Origin: an uncultured Chlamydiaceae bacterium
Lineage (GTDB): Bacteria; Chlamydiota; Chlamydiia; Chlamydiales; Parachlamydiaceae
Direction: 5' to 3'
Length of the DNA: 6,442 nt
Assembly: GCA_945957185.1 (NCBI GenBank)
Contig: CAMFKA010000125.1
Coordinates: 1-6,442 of the forward strand
Made by a program: the position numbers and the translations under genes. The notes under the pieces are model-generated. The model worked only from the letters and a program-made list of their open reading frames with translations. It ran no database searches and was not told the DNA's origin. Shown here piece after piece: positions 1-6,334 of the stretch. Within the stretch, counting starts at the first letter, position 1; each line of letters opens with the position of its first letter.

Positions 1-1
1 C

Positions 2-850
2 ACACCGACCACTCCAGAAAAAATCTCCACTTTTTTCACTCAAACACGTTTTTATCGGTACATGAGCAGAGTGCTCACTTTAAATTTTGGAACTCTCCGC
101 AGCGATAACAACAAAACCGTGATCAGCGAGGTCACCAAACGATTCAAATACTCCCTTACGTTAGCAGTGATCCCCATGTTTGTAACATTCTTCTTAAGCC
201 TCTTTTTTGGTTTTTGGATGGCTCTCAGGCACAACACGTTCACCGATCATTTTCTGAATGTCTGCTTCCTTATCCTCTACGCCGCTCCTGTCTTTGTTGT
301 CGCCCCCTTCCTCATCGAAAATGTCGCCATGAACCGCACATTCCCGTTCACGGATATTCCCATTCCGATAAGTGGATTTACAAGCCCTGACTCGATCTAC
401 AACTCTTTGACAACCCCCGAAAAATTAGTGGATATCCTAAAGCACATCGCCATCCCATTAATTGCAGTCATGTACGGCAGCTTGGCGGCGCAAGCGCGAT
501 TGACCCGCACGGCCGTTTTGGAGGTGATGAAACAAGATTATGTGCGCACCGCCGTTGCAAAAGGGCTGTCAAAAGGAAAAATTTTGACTCAATACATCGG
601 AAGAAACGCATCGATCACATTGGTGACATCTCTGGCGAGTTCTCTTGGAGTGGTTTTAGGAGGGACTCTTATTGTCGAAACTCTCTTCCAAATTGATGGA
701 TTTGGAAAATTCTTCTACGATGCTGTTGTGAATAGAGACTACAATGTGATCATGTTTTCTACTTTGGCGGGATCGTTCCTTGCCCTCTCCGGATACCTTG
801 TCGCCGATGTTGCATACATGCTGCTAGACCCTCGCGTAACACTGGATTAA
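2..850 (+). CDS. yejB: YejB-like peptide ABC transporter permease, 5' end cut off by the window edge
   Basis: Inner-membrane permease of the OppB/DppB type, half of the channel of an oligopeptide importer. The frame is open from base 2 with no start before the edge. The residues before the first ATG (position 62) already match the family: FYRYMSRVLTLNFG corresponds to the segment ending in DFG ahead of TM2 in E. coli YejB. That ATG is therefore internal, and about 80 N-terminal residues with TM1 lie outside. In the visible 282 residues, membrane segments fall near 50-75, 85-105, 148-165, 205-225 and 250-275. The cytoplasmic EAA loop that docks the ATPase is near 180-202 (DYVRTAVAKGLSKGKIL). 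From recalled sequence, the C-terminal VNRDYNVIMFSTL and LLDPRVTLD resemble YejB more than OppB. It is followed after 3 bp by the yejE-like gene, so the two are probably cotranscribed and translationally coupled. The family is secure; the substrate is inferred. Confidence 0.88.
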   Translation, partial: TPTTPEKISTFFTQTRFYRYMSRVLTLNFGTLRSDNNKTVISEVTKRFKYSLTLAVIPMFVTFFLSLFFGFWMALRHNTFTDHFLNVCFLILYAAPVFVVAPFLIENVAMNRTFPFTDIPIPISGFTSPDSIYNSLTTPEKLVDILKHIAIPLIAVMYGSLAAQARLTRTAVLEVMKQDYVRTAVAKGLSKGKILTQYIGRNASITLVTSLASSLGVVLGGTLIVETLFQIDGFGKFFYDAVVNRDYNVIMFSTLAGSFLALSGYLVADVAYMLLDPRVTLD

Positions 851-853
851 TAG

Positions 854-2221
854 ATGATAAAAGCATTCCTTACAAAACATTGGTTAGGCGGATTTGCCTT
901 ATGCGTCATCGCTCTCTTCTTCCTTACCGGCGTCTACGCCCCACTCCTTGCCTCCAGCAAGCCGATTGCAATCGTCTACGACGGCACGTTAAGCTTTCCT
1001 CTGTTTAACTATCTCTTCTACACCGGTTTCTACACAAAACCCATCGATCTCTTTTTCAACTTGCTAATGTTCACTCTACCGTTTTTCATTCTCTTTCGAA
1101 AAAACAAGTGGATGATGATCTTCCTGACGATCATTCAATGCTCTCTATGCCTCTATTTTATTTACAAAACACCCGTCGACCCTTCTTCAAGCATTTCTCT
1201 TTCACATGAACGACAAAAACATCTAAAAAATACACCAACAGCATGGTCTTGGAATGACGATCTCCAATATATGAATCGAGATGCACGCATCAACCTCATT
1301 ACACGCCACATCCGCTTAAGAAATCAACACGAGCGATTGCTGCAATTCCACAAAGAACCGCTGCCTACTCTTTGGCAAAACGATTTGAACCAAGAATCTC
1401 TAGCAGCAGATGCTTCCTATCTGCAAAATCGTCGACAATGGCTTGATCATGAATCTGAGAAGATCTCTTTTATCCTGTGGCCCCTCTTACGCGATTTTCA
1501 CTGGGAAGACGATGCCGGCGGTAACGCCGCTTTCAACCGCACAATCCCCTGGTACGAAATCTCTCGTTCAAACCGCAGAGATTTCGTAGCCGCCCTCCTC
1601 TTCGGCATACGGATTTCCTTTGCGACCGGATTGATCTCGATAGGTCTGGCGCTACTCATCGGTATCCCCATCGGAGCTGTTGCAGGGTACTTCGGAGGGA
1701 AAACCGATATGGTCGCGTGCCGCTTGTTAGAGGTGTGGGAGTCCATGCCTACATTTTTTATGCTGCTCATGTCCGTCGCAATCTTACAAAGCAAATCCAT
1801 CTTCCTCGTCATCGGAATGATCGGTATCTTTGGATGGACCGGATTCAGCAGATTCATCCGCGGAGAATTCCTGAAACAAAAAAATCTTTCTTACGTGGAA
1901 GCGTGTCACGCTGTAGGCTACCCCACCAGCTGGATTATTTTTAAAGAGATCATGCCAAACGCCATTTCCCCTATCATTACACTACTGCCCTTCGCAATCA
2001 TGGGAGCAATCACAAGTGAAGCCGGACTTTCATTTTTAGGCTTAGGTGAGGAGGGCTCCACCTCTTGGGGAGTACTAATGGATGAAGGACGACGCGCCTT
2101 TCCGGCTGAAAGCTATTTGCTGTGGCCGCCGGCAATTTTATTGACGATTTTACTTGTCGCAATTGCGTTAGTTGGCGATGCTATTAGAGATGAACTTGAC
2201 CCAAAATTAAAACAATCATGA
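854..2221 (+). CDS. yejE: YejE-like peptide ABC transporter permease with a large N-terminal insert
   Basis: Second permease of a peptide importer, 455 residues against about 340 for E. coli YejE and about 300 for OppC. TM1 is at 11-33, followed by KPIAIVYDGTLSFPL (36-50), which matches a YejE-specific stretch (KPLLVRYDG..YFPL). Residues about 57-205 are then unlike YejE: two extra hydrophobic segments (64-81 and 86-104) and a polar, charged region (107-205). Similarity resumes at ILWPLLRD (207-214). The permease core spans 244-450, with RLLEVWESMPT (290-300), an EAA loop near 347-370 (YVEACHAVGYPTSW...MPNA) and SFLGLGEEGSTSWG (393-406). The usual GTDxxGRD before TM2 is reduced to SRSNRRD (237-243). 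There is no clear SD; translation probably depends on termination of the upstream gene 3 bp away. Its stop overlaps the next start as ATGA. Two extra spans keep the normal topology and would put the polar insert in the periplasm (inferred). Confidence 0.9.
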   Translation: MIKAFLTKHWLGGFALCVIALFFLTGVYAPLLASSKPIAIVYDGTLSFPLFNYLFYTGFYTKPIDLFFNLLMFTLPFFILFRKNKWMMIFLTIIQCSLCLYFIYKTPVDPSSSISLSHERQKHLKNTPTAWSWNDDLQYMNRDARINLITRHIRLRNQHERLLQFHKEPLPTLWQNDLNQESLAADASYLQNRRQWLDHESEKISFILWPLLRDFHWEDDAGGNAAFNRTIPWYEISRSNRRDFVAALLFGIRISFATGLISIGLALLIGIPIGAVAGYFGGKTDMVACRLLEVWESMPTFFMLLMSVAILQSKSIFLVIGMIGIFGWTGFSRFIRGEFLKQKNLSYVEACHAVGYPTSWIIFKEIMPNAISPIITLLPFAIMGAITSEAGLSFLGLGEEGSTSWGVLMDEGRRAFPAESYLLWPPAILLTILLVAIALVGDAIRDELDPKLKQS

Positions 2222-2484
2222 AATCATTAGCTCCCCAATTTCCGAAACTTCCCCCGCTGCCATTAGAGTTCTCTCTTCCCCAGAGAGCTCCTAACGAACC
2301 ATTACTTAAATTCCGTTTAAGAACCTTGCAAAAGGTGGCGGCGCTGGCGTTGATGGCGCTGGCAGCGATTCCGGCAATGCTTTTTGCCGCTTGCTCTCTA
2401 ACTCTACATAAGTGGTCGCACCTGGACATAAATCACTCGATTGAACATAATCCGCAGTCCGGAGGAAGTGATGGAAAAGTTTGA
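2218..2484 (+). CDS. small hypothetical single-span membrane protein
   Basis: I do not recognise this 88-residue protein. Residues 1-30 are proline-rich (P6, P9, P12, P13, P15, P21, P25, P28). Then come a basic stretch (KFRLRTLQK, 31-39) and a hydrophobic alanine/leucine segment (40-61) ending in AACS, and a polar tail. C59 could resemble a lipobox (LFAAC), but the leader would be very long and -3 is Phe, so a plain membrane anchor is likelier. The ATGA overlap with yejE suggests translation by coupling. The end overlaps the start of the channel gene by 14 bp and the frame contains that gene's SD and promoter candidate. A 9-bp direct repeat (GGCGCTGGC at 2340 and 2355) lies inside the hydrophobic segment and encodes part of its Ala-Leu pattern. 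Without homologues, a chance ORF in a leader region remains possible. Confidence 0.5.
   Translation: MKSLAPQFPKLPPLPLEFSLPQRAPNEPLLKFRLRTLQKVAALALMALAAIPAMLFAACSLTLHKWSHLDINHSIEHNPQSGGSDGKV
2423..2451 (+). promoter_or_regulatory. sigma-70-type promoter candidate for the MscS-like channel gene
   Basis: The -35 TGGACA (2423-2428) matches 5 of 6 consensus bases. A 17-bp spacer separates it from the -10 CATAAT (2446-2451), also 5 of 6. Transcription would start near 2458, just before the GGAGG at 2461. It lies inside the small upstream ORF, so the channel could be expressed independently of the permease genes. This is a sequence match only. Confidence 0.5.
2461..2465 (+). promoter_or_regulatory. 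ribosome binding site that fixes the MscS-like gene start
   Basis: GGAGG lies 5 bases before the ATG at 2471, an ideal SD arrangement. It decides for that ATG over the in-frame TTG at 2441, which would put this site inside the gene. Confidence 0.85.
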
Positions 2485-3574
2485 AGAGTGCTGTACAATT
2501 GCATTTAACGCGTTTGATGGGGCCTACGGCTGGCTGACAGAGGTGGGAGCGCTTGTTCTGCTCGTCATCGTTTTCAATTTTTTTGTCAAAGCGATCCTCA
2601 AAAAGATCCATCAGCAGTTAAATGCACGCCATAGCGTGTGGACAGACAGCTTTGTACGCGCACTTTATAAGCCACTCAGCTATTTTATCTGGTTTTTTGC
2701 TGTTTTACGCCTTATCGAAGTGTTCTTCGAACGCGTTTTTGAATTCAAAGTTTTCTCCGATATCAACTTCATCACCCTTGTAGGAGGGGTACTAGCAACA
2801 ATCTGGTTCCTGTTCCGCTGGAAACATTTTGTCATCGAACAGATGGTCTCCAAACAACGAAGCGGTGAACTATTAATGGATCGCGGTCGTGTGGATGTGA
2901 TCGATAAATTGATCTCCATGGTCATCATTTTCGTGTCCATTTTAACACTAATGGAACTGTTCGGCCTCAACATCAACACTTTGATCGCTTTTGGTGGGAT
3001 CGGCGGCCTCGCGATCGCTTTCTCCTCCCAAGAAATTATCGCCAGCTTCTTCGGCGGAATGATGATCTACCTGACTCAACCTTTCGTCGTGGGAGATTGG
3101 ATCGTCTTACCGGAAAAAGGAATCGAGGGGTATGTCGAAGGAATCGGCTGGTATATGACGAAAATCCGCTCGCTCGACAAACGCTTGGTCTACGCTCCTA
3201 ACTCCATGTTCTCCAAAATCGTCGTCATCAACCCTTCCCGCATGAGCCATCGCCCCATCAAAGAACTCATCGGTCTTCGCTATTCCGACAAAGCGGTACT
3301 CAAAAAAGTAACCGGCGAAATCAGAGACATGCTTCAAAATCACCCCGATATCGACCAATCCATGACGTTAGTGGTGCGTTTTAATGCCTTTGGACCCTCC
3401 TCCTTGGACATCCAAATTATTTCTTACACGAAGGAGATCTCAAGCGCAGGATACTACCGCGTTCGAGAAGATCTTCTCCTCAAAATTTTAGATATCGTTC
3501 ATTCGAACGGAGCAGACTTAGCCTTCCAAACAACAACGTTGGATATTCCTCACGAAATCAAGGTGACCGGATAA
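2471..3574 (+). CDS. YnaI-like MscS-family mechanosensitive channel
   Basis: Inner-membrane channel that opens under membrane tension to release solutes during osmotic downshock. It has 367 residues from the ATG at 2471, close to E. coli YnaI (about 343) and longer than MscS (286). Five membrane segments are visible: about 24-40, 66-85, 97-116, 146-163 and the pore helix 170-200 (GGIGGLAIAFSSQEIIASFFGG at 175-196, written here as its Gly/Ala-rich core). The beta domain follows with PFVVGDWI (204-211), IEGYVEGIGW (218-227) and the hallmark YAPNSMFS (241-248) and NPSRMSHR (254-261). IGLRYSD (267-273) opens the C-terminal alpha/beta domain. The usual FP near the end of that domain is FQ here (352-353). 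GDWI, the long IEG loop, PNSLF and NPxRM are the YnaI/MscM pattern. It has its own promoter candidate and SD. The family is secure; the conductance class is inferred. Confidence 0.93.
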   Translation: MEKFEECCTIAFNAFDGAYGWLTEVGALVLLVIVFNFFVKAILKKIHQQLNARHSVWTDSFVRALYKPLSYFIWFFAVLRLIEVFFERVFEFKVFSDINFITLVGGVLATIWFLFRWKHFVIEQMVSKQRSGELLMDRGRVDVIDKLISMVIIFVSILTLMELFGLNINTLIAFGGIGGLAIAFSSQEIIASFFGGMMIYLTQPFVVGDWIVLPEKGIEGYVEGIGWYMTKIRSLDKRLVYAPNSMFSKIVVINPSRMSHRPIKELIGLRYSDKAVLKKVTGEIRDMLQNHPDIDQSMTLVVRFNAFGPSSLDIQIISYTKEISSAGYYRVREDLLLKILDIVHSNGADLAFQTTTLDIPHEIKVTG

Positions 3575-3581
3575 AAAAAGC

Positions 3582-3610
3582 TGGATATAAATCGCCAAGA
3601 ACGATAGAAT
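3582..3610 (+). promoter_or_regulatory. sigma-70-type promoter candidate for yceD-rpmF-plsX
   Basis: The -35 TGGATA (3582-3587, 4 of 6), a 17-bp spacer and the -10 TAGAAT (3605-3610, 5 of 6) fill most of the 56-bp gap after the channel gene. Transcription would start near 3617, giving a leader of about 14 bases. I see no terminator hairpin in the gap, so read-through from the channel gene is also possible. Confidence 0.4.
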
Positions 3611-3630
3611 AGCGCTGTATTGGAATCATT

Positions 3631-4110
3631 ATGACATTTAAACAAGACCCTTTTAAAATTTACGTTGACCGCCTTCGCGAAGGTACGACTTACTCTATTA
3701 AAGAGGAAGTCCCTCCCGATTTTTTGGATATCCACGAAAAAGAACTGGAATTTTTTAAACCAGTGAAAATCAGTGGCGAAGCGTATTTAGCCGACCAAGA
3801 CTTAGTGATTTCTATGGAAGCGGAAGCGACTGCCGTCATCCCGTGTCGCATCTGCGGAAAACCGGTCGAAACTGTTGTTTTCCTCCCCCGCTTCCATCAT
3901 TCGATTCCAGCAAAAGAAGTCAAAGGAGCGATCTACCTGTTCGATGAAATGCTAAGAGAAGCAATCCTCCTCGATACTCCCCGGTTTGCCGAGTGCAACG
4001 ACGGAAATTGCCCTTCTCGAACAGAGGTAGCTCGCTACCTGAAAAAAAATAACGATAACAAGTCAGATGAAGAGGGATATCGCCCCTTTGCTGATATAGA
4101 TTTAAATTGA
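3631..4110 (+). CDS. yceD: YceD/DUF177 family protein, 23S rRNA accumulation factor homologue
   Basis: Cytosolic protein of 159 residues, typical for DUF177. In E. coli the family member YceD is implicated in 23S rRNA accumulation; its biochemical role is not settled. Visible marks are the N-terminal FKIYVDRLREG (8-18), the beta-rich core with VKISGEAYL (45-53), the CRIC motif (C72, C75), a second cysteine pair (C122, C127) and the C-terminal RPFADIDL (151-158), which matches the conserved NPFA-type ending of the family. The four cysteines could form a metal site (inferred). The SD is weak (GGAA, 5 bases before ATG). It lies 16 bp ahead of rpmF, the gene order found in very many bacteria, which strongly supports the call despite low sequence conservation. 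The adenine run at 4042-4049 lies near its 3' end. Confidence 0.88.
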   Translation: MTFKQDPFKIYVDRLREGTTYSIKEEVPPDFLDIHEKELEFFKPVKISGEAYLADQDLVISMEAEATAVIPCRICGKPVETVVFLPRFHHSIPAKEVKGAIYLFDEMLREAILLDTPRFAECNDGNCPSRTEVARYLKKNNDNKSDEEGYRPFADIDLN

Positions 4111-4126
4111 TTTAGGAGATACTCCC

Positions 4127-4312
4127 ATGGCTGTTCCACGTAACCGTTTGTCTAACGCGCGCAAAAACTCAAGACGCGCTCACCATGCAAAAACGCCGAA
4201 AAACGTCGTCGCCTGCAAAAACTGCTCTGCACACAAACTCCCACACACTGTGTGCCAAGCTTGCGGTTTCTACGGCGACAGAATCGTCCTGACGAGGCAA
4301 TTTGCTTCCTAA
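4127..4312 (+). CDS. rpmF: 50S ribosomal protein bL32, zinc-ribbon form
   Basis: Small basic protein of the large ribosomal subunit, 61 residues and full length. It starts with the family signature MAVPRNRLSNARKNSRRAHH. Cysteines 30, 33, 43 and 46 (CKNC and CQAC) form the four-Cys zinc ribbon, so this is the zinc-binding form and not the Cys-lacking paralogue some bacteria express under zinc starvation. It ends with GFYGDRIVL, which is typical. A strong SD (AGGAGA, 4114-4119) lies 7 bases before the ATG. It is cotranscribed with yceD (16-bp gap) and plsX (15-bp gap). Confidence 0.98.
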   Translation: MAVPRNRLSNARKNSRRAHHAKTPKNVVACKNCSAHKLPHTVCQACGFYGDRIVLTRQFAS

Positions 4313-4327
4313 AGGAATAGGTAGGCA

Positions 4328-5257
4328 TTGCGCTTAGCTGTTGACTTGATGGGGGGAGACCTCCCCCCAGAAAAGCTGCTTCAAGCTGTTTTTGACCTAT
4401 CCCCCATGCTTTCTTCCAACGACACTCTTGTCGTTATCGGCTCTGACTCCATCGTTGCCGAATGCTCTCATCTTTCTGTTGAAACTATCGTCGCTTCTCA
4501 AGTCGTTCTTCCGGATGATCCCCCACTCGAAGCTATCCGAAAAAAACAAGATTCTTCCCTTATGTTGGGAATCAAACTTCTCGCAGAAAAAAAAGTTGAC
4601 GCTTTCATCTCCCCCGGAAATACAGGCGCTCTCTTTGCCGCGGCGACAATCCACCTTAAAAAACTCCCTTCCGTCCACCGCCCCGGACTGCTAACCATTT
4701 TGCCTACACAAACAACACCACTTGGCGTTATCGATGTAGGCGGCCGTGTCACGACAGACGCCGAAGGATTGCTACAATGCGCCCACATGGGAGCTGAGGC
4801 AATGAACGCACTTTTTGGTATCCCTCAACCGCGTGTAGGACTCCTTAATATCGGCGAAGAATCCATCAAGGGAACTGCAGAGCACAAGCGCGCTTACCAG
4901 CTATTACAGGAATCCTCAGGAAAAAATTGGGTTTTCAAAGGAAATATCGAAGGAAGAAACGTTTTTAGCGGAATCGTCGACGTCCTAGTCACCGATGGAT
5001 TCACAGGCAACGTTTTGCTGAAAACAGCCGAGGGGATCACTCAATTTGTCCTGGAAGAAGTCGCCCCTATCCTCCCTACCGACAAATTTCAACGCCTGAA
5101 ATCCCGCTTGGATTATCACGAATACCCCGGCGCTATCCTTTGCGGCGTGGAAGGGCTAGTCATCAAATGCCACGGAAATACAGGTCCAAAAGGCCTTGTG
5201 AAGGCGACTTTAGAGGCCAGACGCCTGATTCAAAACGGTTTCTTGGGTCAATTCTAA
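4328..5257 (+). CDS. plsX: phosphate acyltransferase PlsX
   Basis: Peripheral membrane enzyme that converts acyl-ACP and phosphate to acyl-phosphate, the donor used by PlsY to acylate glycerol-3-phosphate in phospholipid synthesis. It has 309 residues, slightly short for the family (about 320-350). The start is TTG: a TAG lies two codons upstream and the family begins with M-R-(L/I)-A-x-D-x-MGGD, seen here at 1-11. Other marks are ISPGNTGALFAAA (94-106), HRPGLLTILPT (117-127), PRVGLLNIGEE (168-178), KGNIEGRNVFSG (204-215), DVLVTDGFTGNVLLKT (218-233) and GVEGLVIKCHG (273-283). The SD is poor: AGGA 11 bases away, or AGGTAGG ending 2 bases before the start. A strong hairpin lies just inside the gene (4350-4369). 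Its 3' end overlaps a convergent gene by 48 bp. The fab genes that often follow plsX are absent here. Confidence 0.97.
   Translation: MRLAVDLMGGDLPPEKLLQAVFDLSPMLSSNDTLVVIGSDSIVAECSHLSVETIVASQVVLPDDPPLEAIRKKQDSSLMLGIKLLAEKKVDAFISPGNTGALFAAATIHLKKLPSVHRPGLLTILPTQTTPLGVIDVGGRVTTDAEGLLQCAHMGAEAMNALFGIPQPRVGLLNIGEESIKGTAEHKRAYQLLQESSGKNWVFKGNIEGRNVFSGIVDVLVTDGFTGNVLLKTAEGITQFVLEEVAPILPTDKFQRLKSRLDYHEYPGAILCGVEGLVIKCHGNTGPKGLVKATLEARRLIQNGFLGQF
4350..4369 (+). other. GC-rich hairpin inside the 5' end of plsX
   Basis: TGGGGGGA and TCCCCCCA form a perfect 8-bp stem around the 4-base loop GACC. It begins 22 bases after the first base of the TTG start and encodes the end of the conserved MGGD motif and the following LPP. 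No U-run follows, so it is not an intrinsic terminator. It could affect translation initiation or early elongation (inferred). Confidence 0.75.
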
Positions 5258-6316
5258 CCGAGCGTCAATCTCTACGAACTCTTTACTCAACGCATCCACT
5301 TCATAAACGAACTCAAAAAACGGCTCCATGGGTTTAACGGCAAGCCTAACAGCGACAAATTTCTCGTCCGGAAAAACAATCAACTGCTGCCCCAAATCAC
5401 CCCATCCGATAAGCGCCTTCAAGGGTCCCGGAGTGAATCTTCCCAACGGAATATCTTTAAAGTAACTCTCTGCGATCAATGTAATCAAATGGTAGCGATC
5501 GGGACAAAGCTCGCGACCCCAAAGGCGCAAAATATTTCCCTGCACTGCGGAACCGCCAAAATGAACCTCTCTCCCTTCAAGTCCGGCGAGAATAGACAAA
5601 TAATTTTGCCGCACTCCCTTTTTCAGATAGAGTTGCAACAACGCATCGTCCCAGTAGACGGCAATATCTCGATGTTCCAACCAAATCTGCTGACCCCAGA
5701 ACGGATTGTCATTTTGGCTAGGTTTTTTCAAAGTCGCCAACCACTCCGGACTGATCAACTGATTACAACCTATTTTTCCCTGATTCGCCACCACCCCACC
5801 TATCTTTGCAAGATCTTCTGCAGAAAGCATTAAAGTGTAATTTCCATCTTGAGCGATCCAGGAACCTGTTGTAATGTGCAAAGGGATAAAAAACTCCTCT
5901 TCAATATATGTGGAAAAAGGTTTTTCCGATGCTTCGGTTATCAGTTTTTCCAATAGCTGAAAATCCTTCTTTTTAGAGAGCCCTGAGGTGTGATTAAGCA
6001 GCTGACGTAAAGTGGTATCGGAAGGATAAGAAGTGAGAACCGTACAGATCCGAACATCCAAACAGGGGAGCTTTTGCTGCTCGATGAGTTTTCCAATTGC
6101 TAAACTGTAGAAAAAACCGGTCATTTCTTTAAGATCATAGGTTGCCGGAGCACTTTTGGAACGGTACCGATAAATTTCTCGCCCATTTCTCCAGATCAAC
6201 ACCTCATCCGTGCCTGTTTTGCGAGCAGAATCAGAAAGCCGGTTTCCAACGGTCTCCATCGACCCTTCCAACGACATCCCAACAGAGAAAAGAATAACCA
6301 AGATGATACGAAGCAT
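5210..6316 (-). CDS. exported NylB/beta-lactamase-fold protein lacking catalytic residues (probable pseudoenzyme)
   Basis: An intact 368-residue frame. The ATG at 6316 follows an in-frame stop (6326-6328) and has the SD AAAAGG 5 bases upstream. Residues 1-18 form a hydrophobic signal peptide or anchor, so export is likely. The fold is the serine beta-lactamase-related family (PF00144, NylB-like): TLRQLLNHTSGL (102-113), FFIPLHITTGSW (142-153), LSAEDLAKIGG (164-174), LISPEWL (187-193) and GWGDLGQQLIVFPDEKFVAVRL (304-325, split by Gln310). The catalytic motif is lost: YDLKEMTGFF (60-69) aligns with family DLRSVTKSF, so Ser is E64 and Lys is G67. The stretch that usually carries YSN is shortened to SKKKDF (114-119). 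About 85 extra residues lie before GWGDLGQ. A binding or scaffold role is possible, but I assign no function. It stands alone, convergent to plsX. Confidence 0.82.
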   Translation of the reverse strand: MLRIILVILFSVGMSLEGSMETVGNRLSDSARKTGTDEVLIWRNGREIYRYRSKSAPATYDLKEMTGFFYSLAIGKLIEQQKLPCLDVRICTVLTSYPSDTTLRQLLNHTSGLSKKKDFQLLEKLITEASEKPFSTYIEEEFFIPLHITTGSWIAQDGNYTLMLSAEDLAKIGGVVANQGKIGCNQLISPEWLATLKKPSQNDNPFWGQQIWLEHRDIAVYWDDALLQLYLKKGVRQNYLSILAGLEGREVHFGGSAVQGNILRLWGRELCPDRYHLITLIAESYFKDIPLGRFTPGPLKALIGWGDLGQQLIVFPDEKFVAVRLAVKPMEPFFEFVYEVDALSKEFVEIDARLELTQETVLNQASGL

Positions 6317-6334
6317 AAAAGCCTTTTAGTCGGC

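Noticed and set aside
62..64. ATG as the start of the YejB-like gene
   Set aside because: The frame is open to the window edge and the residues before this ATG match conserved permease sequence (FYRY...NFG pattern), so the ATG is internal.
2441..2443. In-frame TTG as the start of the channel gene
   Set aside because: It has no SD, while the ATG at 2471 has GGAGG at ideal spacing; the TTG also lies inside the promoter candidate.
2306..2611. 101-codon minus-strand ORF across the small ORF and the channel start
   Set aside because: It is antisense to a clear MscS-family gene; its composition reflects the complement of the Ala/Leu-rich and membrane segments and no family is recognisable.
5489..5833. 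114-codon plus-strand ORF within the NylB-like gene
   Set aside because: It is antisense to a gene with strong family motifs and has no SD or recognisable domain.
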